The position numbers were made by a program, and so were the translations under genes. The notes beneath the pieces were generated by a model. The model saw nothing but the letters and a program-made list of their open reading frames with translations, was not told where the DNA came from and ran no database searches. DNA of 64,000 nucleotides. It comes from Temnothorax longispinosus. Its lineage: Eukaryota > Arthropoda > Insecta > Hymenoptera > Formicidae. Below are positions 10,955-22,015 of this stretch, one piece after another. Within the stretch, counting starts at the first letter, position 1. Every line of letters starts with the position of its first letter. The stretch is taken from positions 9,101,835-9,165,834 of the forward strand of contig NC_092367.1 in NCBI RefSeq assembly GCF_030848805.1. Reading direction: 5' to 3'.

Positions 10955-11243
10955 ACAAGGCGTGGGTTGGCCGCAGGGGGAAGTGATCCGCGCAGTTCTT
11001 TGGGCCTAACAAACCCACGGCATTAACCCGAGTTCCCGACACCGCGGACATACACACACAACTACACATACTCGCATAAGTGCAATTGAAAAAAGACACG
11101 CCTCATGGCTCATACTTGCGTCAGTGCAATTGAAAATAGACACGCCTCACGGCTCATAAGATTGGTTCGCCCTGGCCGTTTTCGGGGCAGTATTGCCTGA
11201 AAGCCATTAAACATACAAAGAAGAAGAAGACAAGGCGTGGGTT
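10955..11243. mobile_element. Possible short retroposon between 14-bp direct repeats
   Basis: acaaggcgtgggtt occurs at 10955-10968 and at 11230-11243, flanking about 260 bp that ends in an A-rich tail (acatacaaagaagaagaag). A 40-bp internal tandem copy (gtgcaattgaaaa, gacacgcctca) lies at 11073-11155. A solo LTR starting TGTGACG at 10904 is an alternative reading. Confidence 0.4.
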
Positions 11244-11339
11244 TGGACGAGCCAGGAGAGCAACCACGAAATCTCCAGGGGGCCTACCAAAACTTCAGAA
11301 TGCGTATCATTTATTCATTTTATTTTATTTTGTATTGTA

Positions 11340-12660
11340 TGAAAATGTGGCACCTCGCCGAGGCACCGCGCTTCAGGACTAGGATTGCGGAGGCCGGCGA
11401 CGGGAACGAGATTCACGGCAAGGGACGGAGCGGCGCGAGGATGTCGCGAGACCCGGTGAGGAGTCCGACCGCGGGGCACGAAGCGGACACGCACGGCGCA
11501 GCTGATCGGCGAGAGGCCGACAGGGCCGTGATAAGGCCTTTCTCCCCCGAGGAGGCGAGAGCTACCTCCAAACCAACCCCACGACATCCCAGCGGATCCA
11601 GGATGCCTGGCCAGCGTTCCCTCGGTTAGCGAGGAGACCTTCGGACGAGGGGAGTCGAGCCCGAACATGCTAAACATCGGGTGGAAAAATCTACGGCACC
11701 AAAGACGCCTGGGGGCGCAAAGAACCTCCGCAGGATGTCTGCAACAGCGCGCGCGTGATCCGCGACGCGCTCATCTCCGATTGGTCGCGACACTACGCCT
11801 GATTACCGCGCAACCCCCAGGGAGGGGCGCGCTTTCGATTCCACATCGAGCGGACCACCGCTCGATCTCTCCGGTTCGCCGACTCGAGCAGACGTCTCGC
11901 AATTAGAATTCTGTCGAGAAAGTTCCCGCGTATTATTGAGCATCCGGATTCCGAGCGAATGGATCATCCCCGGCGCCTGTGATGACGCTTCGGATTTCAC
12001 CCAGGAATCAGCGGGACCGATGAGGTTGCCCTGTACAGTAATTAGTGTGTAAACAGCCGCGATGAAGCCACGGGTGCCGCGTTTTGTCTCGCCCCTACCT
12101 GCCGTCCTCGGATATCGCGTACGCGTAGCGGTTTTTGGGTTGCCGCAAATCGTCGGACGCGGCGGAAAACTTGGTGTTGGCGGTCGGTGGCAGGCACGAG
12201 GAGCCTCACGACGACATATTCGTGCGCTGCTAGGATCGGCCTCCTGGGGATTGCGACCGCAAGGTCGCGAGATCGTGGATATCGCGGCATCCGGTCGTAA
12301 ATAAAGTTTTGCGTAATTGAACTTTTCGCGTGGTAACGAGCGTCAGTAACCTGTTCTCGAGGTTCGCGTCGGCGTTCCATTATCGCGCGTCGTCGGAGAG
12401 TGGTCCTGCGGAGTACCTGCCTGCGCGCTGCGTAGAGACCAGCGCTACGTCGTCATTCGCGATTTGTGCGAAACGATTATTGGTCATCGCGTCAATATAT
12501 AATTGTTGTCTTCGTCTTTGTGTTATTCGTGATAAGGGTGTCGCGAGAGATTTCGATATTGCGTCGACGTTACCTGCGAACATCGCGAGCAACTGACCGA
12601 CGCGTCGCATTTCTTGCGAGCGAGCTCAGGCGCGCCCGGCAAGGCGCTGCCCCGTAAAGT
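11340..12660. other. GC- and CpG-rich block, unassigned
   Basis: About 1.3 kb is clearly richer in G+C and CpG than any other stretch of comparable length in the window. Short ORFs occur on both strands (for example 11237-11629 +), but none has recognisable domains or good start context. AATAAA is present near 12300. It could be a retroelement leader or LTR, or a promoter-type CpG region. Confidence 0.5.
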
Positions 12661-12760
12661 CTGTTGAGAATACTCGTCGATTCCCTTTTCGCGATACAAA
12701 TTAGTTACTTTGCGTCATTAGTGATAATAAGTTAAGTTGTTTCCACGATACATCTGTTCG

Positions 12761-12914
<154 letters not shown>

Positions 12915-13182
12915 TCTCTTTCATAGCATTATATTGCCGTCATTTCGGCTCCGGACATTGCCTAAATTCCATTCTTTACCGCGTATTACTCACTTGTAAA
13001 TTTGTTTTGATTTCATCCGACCTGTTTATTTTTCCGTTTGATTTATCATTATATATATATAATGATAGATATAATGATATATGATATATATATGTATATC
13101 CTAGTAAAGATCAAGTAATTTTTAGACATGAAAATATTTTATTGCATATTGCAAAATTTTTTAAATTAATAATATTTTTTAG

Positions 13183-13858
13183 ATTACAAGATAAAATTAT
13201 TCAAGATTTAATGACAAAACTAAGCCAAACAAACAAGGTAAACAATTTGCTTAAGAAACAAGTAAAACGATTGCAAAGAGAAAAGACAAGAGTTACGAAA
13301 CGTGTAATAAAAAAAAATGTCCATAATGTGCTTAAAAGGATATTCACTCCGAAGCAAATTGACGTTTTAATGAGTAATAAAGGAAAAAAAGGAGTTAAGT
13401 GGGGTCTTGAATACATATCTGCTGCAATAATGTTAAGAAGCTTGAGCCCAAAAGCATATCGTTTTTTAAAAGAAAATCACTACTCGTTACCAGGATTATC
13501 CACACTTAGGACCTGGGCATCTCGCATGGAGTTAAAAGAAGGAATTTTATCTGATATTGTCTTTTTAATGAAAAAGAAAGCGCCATCGTTGCAGTTGCAT
13601 CAAAAACTTTACATTAAATACATATTTATATATGTACATATATGTATATAAATACATATTTCTCAGAAAATGGAAATAGATAAAAAAAAAGAAAGAGTCA
13701 TTGGGTCACACAAGACAGTGCAAGTTGGTATGGCCAGAGGTCTATTTGATAAGTGGAAACAAACTATTTTTTATGACTACGATAAACCTCTTAGTAAGGA
13801 TATCGTAAATAATATAATATCAGAACTGTATAAAGAATTATACATGATGTTGTGAGCA
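13183..13858 (+). pseudogene. P-superfamily (THAP9-like) transposase, N-terminal part
   Basis: P-superfamily transposases are THAP-domain nucleases that cut and paste DNA. After a plausible acceptor (tttttag, 13176-13182) the frame encodes a coiled-coil (KIIQDLMTKLSQTNKVNNLL) and then the helix-turn-helix type region of these proteins (LKENHYSLPGLSTLRTWASR). After a second acceptor (tttctcag, ending 13666) it encodes MEIDKKKERVIGSHKTVQVG...KWKQTIFYDYDKPL, the start of the catalytic RNase H-like fold. Translation collapses after 13855. The THAP finger and most of the catalytic domain are missing. The protein differs from the transposase at 17221-18921, which has the homologous WKQ segment, so this is a remnant of a different P-like family. 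Confidence 0.75.
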
Positions 13859-15157
13859 CACAACGAATTATAGATTAAGTATTGCAATTGGCAACTCCGA
13901 GTTGCCTCCTATCGGTAATTTGACTCTAGCGACGAAGACCGCTGACGCGAAGATCTGCCTAAGTTTTGGGAATGATCAAATTAAACGTTGTTTAATCTAT
14001 TAATTCAGCGCATTAATCCATAAGAAACATGACAAGCAATCACAAAGAAATCAGAAATGGTTTGTAAGATTATCTCGCAGTTGTGTATTATTTTTGAAGT
14101 TATCATTCATTTCGAAAAACATGGCAATGCAAAAATGACGTAGCTAAATCCGATAAATAAGGATCGCACTACAGAATTGCAACAGATTATACTTATAGAA
14201 TGTGAGCATGTACTATTTACAAAATAGTAACTTTACATTTTCGAAGATATGACTCTTATTGTTAGTCAATGTCTTAAAGAATCTTTGTAATAATGAAAAA
14301 GTGAAAGTGTATTATTACAATAAAAGAAAGCAAATATACAATGAACGCGTGGTTGCAACCGAATATTTTATACTTGAGTACTCAAGTGAGATGAGAAGGA
14401 TTCTTCTCTTCTTAAAGCACGGCCTCAGCTTGAAGCACAACACGGGATTGCACGCTTTGCAGAAGCGCAAGGACAATCTCAATAAATCCCGAATCCAACA
14501 AGAATGAAAGAAGCTCTCAAATATTCTGAAACCAAAGATAGAAATCCAGCTAACGTAGTTAGCAACTTAATCAGTGGTCCCCTTACGAATAACGAGAGTT
14601 ACCTGTGCAAGCTTCCACTTGACGTGAAAAGTTTTCCAGAAAGGAGGAATACCGCCTCACAATAAAAACTCAGCAATGTACGTTCACAGACTGTACTTTG
14701 GGAGCGTCCTTCTTATCGTCAGAAATGGCGGATGCCTCTCCTTGTGCGCAGCAATGGTAGATGCCTTTCCTCGTGTCGAACGTCTAATTTCCATGCATCG
14801 TACCGCTTCCTGAATGTATTCTTCCGTCTTAATTACGATTAAGTATCGCTGAAAAAACTGATATCGGGACTCAATATCTTTTAGACAAACGTGAGAAAAC
14901 GGGTAGAAGGCCCGACACGACTCGACACGTGCGACTGACTTGTACGAAAGACGAACGAATAATGACAATCGTCGAGCTGCAAGCTCGCGCAAGCACGTTC
15001 GCTACTTCCGCAACGAACGCGGAAATCGGGTATCGCAGCGCCGATGCGCGCGCAACACACACCGCGCGTGTTACTAAGGCCCATGCATCTGGCCTCTATA
15101 GAGCGTTTACGGAATCGATTGCTTAATGGATAATGCCATAGATGGCAGCGCACTACC
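13859..15157. other. 1.3 kb without a recognisable gene
   Basis: Only short ORFs occur (such as 14259-14507 +), without domains I recognise. 14880-15120 is somewhat richer in CpG. I see no repeat shared with the rest of the window. Confidence 0.5.
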
Positions 15158-15165
15158 TTTCATAT
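15158..15165. repeat. 8-bp target duplication, left copy (TTTCATAT)
   Basis: This is identical to 19182-19189 and directly abuts the inverted ends of the P element. An 8-bp duplication is the norm for the P superfamily. Confidence 0.92.
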
Positions 15166-15629
15166 TAGAGACCTTTTAATAAGAGTCTGGCCATCATCAC
15201 GTATTTCGATTTCAAGCATTATGATTGGTCCGCCATTTTTTCTCTAATAACGTAGTAATATGACGTGATATCATGCGCAGTCCATATCATATGTCGATGA
15301 TCTAACCTCAGTCTGCATCGTGGAATCAGTGTCGTAATTGAAAAAAAAAGTTATACATTATCTATTTAGAGGATTGTTATATTCAGATTATTAGGTAAGT
15401 ATTTTTAATTTTACATTATTGTAAAATATCTGTATGAAACAATATAACCTTACGTTTAAGATATAAATTAAACTAGACTGTCATCAGTAATCAAAACTTC
15501 AAAATTAATTATAAATTCTCATCCAGTATGTAATAGTTTAATAATACATGTATAATAGTTTAATAATAAATGTTATTTTTTCTGATTGATCTATAAATCA
15601 TTTATATAGTTATTGAATATTTCAGCAAC

Positions 15630-15722
15630 ATGACTGGTTGTGTAGCTTCTGACTACACAAATTCTGACTAAAAGGGTTTTGTAATGAAAATTTTTCTCCG
15701 AGATCCAGTTCGGCGTGCTCAA
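15630..15722 (+). pseudogene. THAP-domain exon start of the P transposase, broken
   Basis: Four bases after an acceptor, an ATG opens a frame resembling the THAP zinc finger: MTGC at the start and an FLRDPVRRAQ segment before the break. The second zinc cysteine is lost and an in-frame TAA lies at 15669. The PLE sequence starts at about 15722, interrupting the domain after some 30 codons. THAP domains bind the transposon ends. Confidence 0.75.
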
Positions 15723-17200
15723 TGCACCTTCGAGGATCTTGGGCCACTTCGCAACTGACAGGATCGTTGTTGTTACGATTTCGCAATTCACCAAGTCGGA
15801 CATTAACATATTTATGAACAACTTTCTTCGGGTAACAATTATTTACAAGGATCTTTTTGCTTTCACTAATGTTGGAATTGTGAAACCGCGAGTCGGACAA
15901 AAGAATTGGACACGGTAATTCGCGAAGGAAGCTCATTGCTCACGAATTGGTTCCGTAAACCAACTTTCTCGGGTCGGTATATTAACTATTTTTCAAACCA
16001 TCCTATGAAATATAAAATTAACATCGTACGGAATTTGGTTGATCGGGCGATTTCTTTGTCCGACTCGCGGTTTCACAATTCTAACATTAGTGAAATCAAA
16101 AAGATCCTTGTAAATAATTGTTACCCGAAAAAAGTTGTTGATAAATATGTTAATGTCCGACTTAGTAAATTGCGAAATCGTAACAACAACGATCCTGTCA
16201 GTTGCGAAGAGGCCCAAGATCCTCGAAGGTGCATTACTGTAGGCTTACGTAAAAGGCCTTAGCGAGAATGTTAGCTGTACAATGCGAGACATGAATTTTA
16301 GAGTTCTTCACACCATCCCGAAGAGATTAGATTGTGTGATTAGGAAGGGCAAAGATGGGTTGCCGAATCTCAGTTAGACTGAGTTAGTTTATAAGATTGA
16401 TTGTGCAAATTGTGATGCTGTATATATTGGCTAGACAAAAAGGCACTTAGAAACACGCATCAAAGAACATCGATGTGATATCAGGAAAAATGTAGATAGT
16501 CATTCTGTTGTGAGTAAGCACCAGCTTGCACACAATCATGATTTCAAGTGGCAGCATCCTGAAATTTTATATAGAGAAAAGCATTTCAAAAAAAGAGAAA
16601 TATCTGAAATGTTTTTCATTAAAAAACATGATTGCACAATCAATTTACAAAACGATACTGAGAGCCTGCCATCTATTTATAACCGTGTCATTGGTATTAC
16701 TTAGTTTGCTCTTCATATTTCGGTTCTGCTCGTTTTTCCACCAGAGCGCTGTTTGTCATTCGCGGATTACGTTGACAACTTTAGTTCGACTTTGACTGTC
16801 TTACTGTTCGGACGTTGTGCCTCGATATGGCTGGTGACGTTTTGATTTCATGTATCACCGTTTGTCTTGGAACGCATAAGAATTGTAAGCTTTTAACTAT
16901 TAATTTTACAATGTTAATTGACTTTATTGTTTTTGACTATCGTGATATTGTAATAATTTTGTAGAGTTTTTCTATTGTTAAATGTATAATTCTTTTTCTT
17001 GTGTTTAGCTTTGCGTTTATCTTGATGTAGTCAGGACACCACATCGACGATGCAATTAATTTTGTTATGCGGATCGGTGTAACTCGAACAAAGGCACTCG
17101 ATAAGGACTGGAATTCGGACGAAACGTCGTGCAATTTCTGTTCAATTGGCCAGTTGGGTCAAAATAAAACGACTTATTTTGAATTATTTGCTGGCGACTG
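15722..17200 (+). mobile_element. Penelope-like element (PLE) inserted in the P element, head-to-head arrangement
   Basis: 15722 to about 15900 (minus) and about 16050-16233 (plus) are inverted copies of the same PLE coding piece. They meet around the RT end segment TNWFRKPTFSGRYINYF. The plus copy continues into a GIY-YIG endonuclease and a 3' tail with ggacgaaacgtcgtgc near 17115. Inverted partial copies are common in PLE insertions. The junction with P sequence on the right lies near 17200; its exact place is uncertain. Confidence 0.8.
15942..16704 (+). pseudogene. PLE reverse transcriptase C-end plus GIY-YIG endonuclease, broken
   Basis: PLEs retrotranspose using an RT related to telomerase and a GIY-YIG nuclease that nicks the target. 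The first frame (ending 16262) has the RT C-terminal segment TNWFRKPTFSGRYINYF and LVDRAISLSDSRFHN. After a frame change the second frame (16291-16704) encodes LHTIPKRLDCVIRKGKDGLP, then the GIY-YIG motif as ELVYKIDCANCDAVYIG near 16383-16427, followed by RIKEHRCDIRK and a C-terminal helix region. Two in-frame TAG codons interrupt it, one before ELVYKI and one after VYIG. The RT core with its catalytic aspartates is absent. Confidence 0.85.
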
Positions 17201-17220
17201 AAATTATTTTGTTTGATAAA

Positions 17221-18921
17221 AAATGTTGTTTAGTATATGATGAAATCAGCATTTCATCAGGAAAATTTTTTTATAATTTTTCTTAAAGTTACATTGGTGA
17301 TGTAACTTTACCAGAACATACAGGTATAGCGTCACACGCTATGGTATTTATGTTATGCGGTATTGCATGTCGTTGGAAACAAATTATTGGTTATTATTTT
17401 ACAAGTGATGGGTTTAATGGCGCTACATTGCAACCAATAATAGTTGACATACTTCACAGAGCCAACTCAATAGGTCTTACCGTAAATTCCATTACCTCTG
17501 ACATGGGATCTTGCAATCAGGGTTTATGGAAAGCGTTTGGGATTACGGCTGGAAAGTACAACAAATGTATAAATTATGTCACACATCCAGTTGACTCTAA
17601 TCGTAATTTGTATGTTATCGCGGATGTGCCCCACTTATTAAAAAATTTAAAAGCGTGTATTTTAAATAATAAGTTCTTCTTACTACCTAAAATTATTGTA
17701 CGTAAATATAATTTGCCAACAGATATGGTACAAACAAAACACTTCAAAGAAATAATTTTAGCACAAAAAAAACTTCAATTTTTATTAACGCCAAAATTAA
17801 ATATAAACGATGTCAATACGAAGAATAATTTCGATAAAATGCGCGTCAATAAAGCGAAAAATTTATTGAGTCATGAAATGAGCACTGCTTTGGAGTTTTT
17901 AGCCAATAAAAATTTAAAACCAGAATACATTACTACAGCATTTTTTGTTAAAATAATAGTAAAATGGTATACGATTATGACTTCAAGGCACTGCTGCATT
18001 TCCTTGGGTACAAAAAACTTGGAGAAATATAAAGATACTGTTTCATTTTTAAATAAAATTATAGAGATATTTAGTAATCTTCATATTGGTAACAAATAAG
18101 ATTTTAAACCTGTTCAGAAGGGAGTTATTATTTCAACTAAATCTATTTTAGAATTGGCAGATTATCTGTTTTGTGACAGGAAATTTCAATTCTTACTGAC
18201 AGGTAGACTTACGCAAGACTGCGTAGAGAATCTTTTTTCTGTTCTTCGAAGTAAAAATGTTACATTAAATGTTTTACAATTTAAAAATAATCTTAAATTA
18301 ATTGCCACTTCTTTATATATGCGTACAATTTCTCGAGCTAATTACGAAGAAGATGATGCGCGATATGTAACAGGTTTCCTAGATGTAATTGCTGAACACA
18401 AATGTGAGTCTCGTAATGAATCAAATGCCAATCTATCGTACGAACCAACTACTCAGGAAGTAGAAGAATTGAATACTGTAGAATGTAATATTTTATATAG
18501 TATCGCTGGATACATTGTAACAAGCATTTAAAAAAATACAAAACTTTGTAAGCATTGTATTGGAAGTTTAGGTTCTACTCATCGAAATTTGTCACAATAT
18601 GCGAGATTAGTGCGATTGCGAAGTTATAAAAACAACACATTGTTTTATGTAAACAATCAAACATTTCAGTTATTTAAAAATATGGAGTATATATTTAGGC
18701 AGTATCAAAAATCGTGCAATAACAATCGTGGTTATAAAAACTTTTTAGTTGCTACATTTTTAGATATTTTAAGTAACAGTCATATTTTGTTGTGTTATAA
18801 TTTACATTTAAAGATAGCAAACAGATATGCAATTTACAGAATGAGGATAGCGAATAACAAAATTGTTAAACGTAAATACTATGACAGTAAGTCAATGGCG
18901 ATGCACAGTGCAATAAAATAA
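17221..18921 (+). pseudogene. P-superfamily transposase catalytic body with three in-frame TAA codons
   Basis: One continuous frame encodes the RNase H-like catalytic and C-terminal regions of a THAP9/P transposase. The first catalytic Asp is in LVYDEIS (codon 17239). Then come LPEHTGIASHAMVFMLCG, WKQIIGYYFT and the second Asp in ITSDMGS (codon 17500). The insertion domain has DVPHLLKNLK, followed by LTQDCVENLFSVLR and a C terminus with YDSKSMAMHS. No frameshift is seen, but TAA codons at 17284, 18097 and 18529 interrupt the frame. The segment between the THAP finger and the first catalytic Asp (coiled-coil and helix-turn-helix) is missing, replaced by the PLE. The gene cannot make an active enzyme. 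Confidence 0.9.
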
Positions 18922-19189
18922 AACAAATTGTTACGTTTTATTCTTTTAATTTATTTGTTTATCATCGAATGGTTAAATTTTCACTTTGAGGTTATAGTGA
19001 TAATATAGCGTACTCCATTTCCTGATTCGGAGTCGAGTCTAGTCAGTAAATTGAATACGTTTATAATTATACGCATGCTCTGAAGCTACTCTCACTTAGT
19101 GATTAGAAAAAAAATGGCGGACCAATCAAAACGCTCTAAAATCAGATTTCTGATGGCCAGACTCTTATTAAAGGGTCTCTATTTCATAT

Positions 19190-19690
19190 ATCGATAAATC
19201 GCTGGCTTTCCAACAAGTACACATACACATACACGTACACATACACTCAAAATAATGAAGTACACGCATAGACTTCGTTCACATAATCACTTTTATACTT
19301 ATTTACATTATTTATAGTCATATGGATGGACTAATCTTCATCACTATCATCATTGATAATAATAGGTGTGATGCCGTCCGTTTTAAATATATTCAAATAT
19401 ATTTAAATACAAAAAAATAATAAAGTACACATACACATTCGTTCACATAATTACTCTCATATTATTATTTACACTATTTATAATTATATTCATATGGATA
19501 GACTAATCTTAATCTTCATCATTATCTTCATTGATAATAGGCGTGATGCCGTCTGTTTTAAATATATTTAAATATATTTAAATATAAAAAAGTATTTAAA
19601 TATATTTAAAACAAACGGCATTCAAAATTCCGGGATTTTTGTCTTTTTGTGCCTTGACAAACCTGCCAAGATTATTTAACACTCTGTATC
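19190..19690. repeat. Two-copy tandem repeat of about 170 bp and an AT-rich hairpin
   Basis: The block with aataatgaagtacac, cttcgttcacataat and gtgatgccgtccgtttt at 19251-19415 recurs at 19417-19580. The second copy ends in a hairpin (tttaaatatatttaaatat and its reverse) at 19555-19622. Confidence 0.75.
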
Positions 19691-20059
19691 CTATCGTATG
19701 ATCATCGTTTTAAGTAAATGGGCAGCTTTGTTAGATATGTTTTTTATAAACGGGATGACTATGAATTTTTTACTCTGCATCGTGTCGTCGCTACATTGAC
19801 TTAATGATTCAATTTCATTTATGTGTCTAAGTTTACTGTTAAACAGATATTTTAATCTCAAATTGACTTTCCTAAAGATTAATTCGAGAGGGTACCCATT
19901 GTTCAGTAAAATGTTGATGATTATTTCCAAATTTTTTGTGTAGTACATGGGATGAGACAGTAAGATATAGCTCTGTCGAAGGATATCGAAAGCAATACTA
20001 GACGCCACAACATAAAAAATCTTACTAAAATACGTAATCTTGTCATCCCGCAATTCCAT
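19691..20059 (-). pseudogene. PLE fragment in inverted orientation
   Basis: The 122-residue frame contains LSHPMYYTKNLEIIINIL and LELIFRKVNLRLKYLFNSKL. It is nearly identical to the plus-strand PLE segment at 21360-21640, so it is the inverted partner of that element. It covers only the RT C-end to the linker before the endonuclease. Confidence 0.85.
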
Positions 20060-20115
20060 AATTTCTTATACATACGAAACCGACTAGTGATACAATCAGC
20101 AATAGATTATTTTTA

Positions 20116-22015
20116 ATGCAAAAAACGACCCAACGGTTCTGTACTAAAAATGATGATATTATTTTCACAAGAAGTGACAAAGGTAACGTCACAATAGCTT
20201 TAAATAAAAACATCTATGTACAAAAAATTGAAAATATGTTAAATGATACCAATACGTACACGGTGGTCACCAAAAATCCGTCAAAACAAATAGAAAAAAA
20301 TTTGGAGATATCAATCTATTTTTAATTTTATTATATTTTTCAGTCTTTTCTACCCCTATTTCATATATAATTCTTTTAAATTCGGTTGATTAGACTTACC
20401 TTTATACGCAATCAAAATCTCCGAAATTTCAAACGTCTGTAACTCCAGAACTAATTAACCAAATCTTAATTAATTATATATGAAATAGGGGTAGAAAAAA
20501 CTGAAAATTTTAATAGAATTAGATATAGATCGCTATCTCAAATATTGAGAAAGCTATAAGATAAAACACTTTTCTAAAAAAAAAAAATTCCAATAAAATC
20601 TATACCGGTCAACCGATTTTAATAAAATTTGAGGAGAACATACTTTCTATGATACTCTATTTGTGTGAAAAATTTCAACCCGGTATCTAAAAAATTGTAG
20701 AAGTAGAAGCGTGTACAAAAAATTCGTACATACACACACACACACATACATACATACTTCCGGACATTTTTTACTAATACGATTATTTTTCGACATTTTA
20801 GAACATTCTAAACCTATTTCCATCAAAATCTCGAAAAATTTTTTTTTCACCATCACAAAGCTTTTTCTATGAGGAAGCAAAAATTGAATAACTTATTAAA
20901 GATATGGCACCAAAAGGATTACATTTCCAAACAAGATTTGTATAAACTCCGATCTAGCGATTCTCTCCTACCTAAGGCTTTAGCCTATGGTCTCCCGAAG
21001 ATTCATAAAGAGAATCACCCTTTTAGAATTATAATCTCATCCGTAAACACAGTTTTATATGCCTTCGCAAGATATCTGCATGATATAATCTCGGAAAGCA
21101 TTCCCCATGCGGTTAGTCACGTAGATAACAGTTTCGATCTATACAGAGAACTCCAACAAAAAATCTCCAGTTCGGATGTCCTGGTCTCATTAGATGTAAC
21201 GTCTTTGTTCACCAACATTCCTCTTATCGACTGAACCAGCTGTCAACCATATCGACGTTGAATCAATCAATCAAGGTTACATTTCTGACTGGTTACATTT
21301 CTGACCTTTCTTACTACTCGGGTCACCCGGATTGTCACAAGATAGGTACCATATTTAGCTTAGTGGACAGAGCTATCCTACTGTCTCATCCCATGTACCA
21401 CACAAAAAATTTGGAAATAATCATCAACATTTTACTGAACAATGGGTACCCTCTCGAATTAATCTTCAGGAAAGTCAATCTGAGATTAAAATATCTACTT
21501 AACAGTAAACTTAGACACATAAATGAAATTGAATCATTAAGTCAACGTAGCGACGACACGGTGCAGAGTAAAAAATTCATAGTCATCCCGTTTATAAAAA
21601 ACATATCTAACAAAACTGCCCATTTACTTAACAACGATGAGCATATGATAGGATACAGAGTGTTAAATAATCTTGGCAGGTTTGTCAAGGCACAAAAAGA
21701 CAAAAATCCCGGAATTTTGAACAATAATATAATTTACAAAATATCATGTAAAGACTGCACAAAAATAACATCAAAACGGATCCATCGAGGCATTCTGTGA
21801 TTTCCGAGCACATTACAAAATTCAATCACACTTTCGATTGGGACAATACAGCGATACTCGATTCTGAACCAAATTTTTATAAGAGACTTATATCAGAGAT
21901 GCTACACATCAAGGAACAAAAAAACGGGATCAATTCCAATACAGACACAGAATTTCTTGATGACTCATATTTTAGTGTACTTGACGAGCTAGCCAATCAC
22001 AAGAACTTTAACTAA
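20116..22015 (+). pseudogene. Penelope-like element coding region, rearranged
   Basis: Pieces follow in PLE order. 20116-20325 has the N-terminal FTRSDKGNVTIALNKNIYVQ and MLNDTNTYTVV. After an inserted repeat (20331-20868), 20869-21234 has the RT segment LPKALAYGLPKIHKE, FRIIISSVNT and VSLDVTSLFTNIP, ending in a stop. 21258-21780 has LVDRAILLSHPMYH through NNIIYKISCKDC, the start of the GIY-YIG domain. 21797-22015 has the domain's end (EHITKFNHTFDWDN). The RT core with the catalytic aspartates and the middle of the endonuclease are deleted and the frame changes near 21780, so it is not functional. Confidence 0.88.
20331..20868. repeat. Dispersed repeat inserted in the PLE
   Basis: It carries cttttctacccctatttcat (20344) and the inverse gaaataggggtagaaaa (20482), strings also found at 10.7, 38.58 and 62.3-63.8 kb, plus a short CA/CATA run at 20728-20757. 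It separates two PLE coding pieces. Confidence 0.65.

Larger units (their letters stand above)
15166..19181 (+). mobile_element. P-superfamily DNA transposon, 4.0 kb, carrying a nested PLE
   Basis: The left end TAGAGACCTTTTAATAAGAG and the right end, read inward on the other strand as TAGAGACCCTTTAATAAGAG, are inverted for about 30 bases. A second block of similarity (gattggtccgccatttttt) follows inside. The flanks are a perfect 8-bp duplication. A 5' exon, a donor (gtaagt at 15395), an acceptor (ttcag, ending 15625), a THAP exon and the transposase body remain. About 1.5 kb of PLE sequence interrupts the THAP exon. Confidence 0.93.

Noticed and set aside
10904..11230. Solo LTR (TGTGACG...AAGACA)
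   Set aside because: No matching 5-bp duplication and no partner LTR seen; left only as an alternative to the retroposon reading.
11237..11629. 130-residue ORF in the GC-rich block
   Set aside because: GC-rich DNA has few stops; there is no recognisable domain, and a competing ORF of the same length lies on the other strand.
13859..15157. Host gene in the 1.3-kb spacer
   Set aside because: Short ORFs only, no splice-consistent domain series.
17085..17130. Third hammerhead motif in the 15-17-kb PLE tail
   Set aside because: A GAAAC with nearby GGAC is present, but the CUGANGA core and matching stem strand cannot be recognised.
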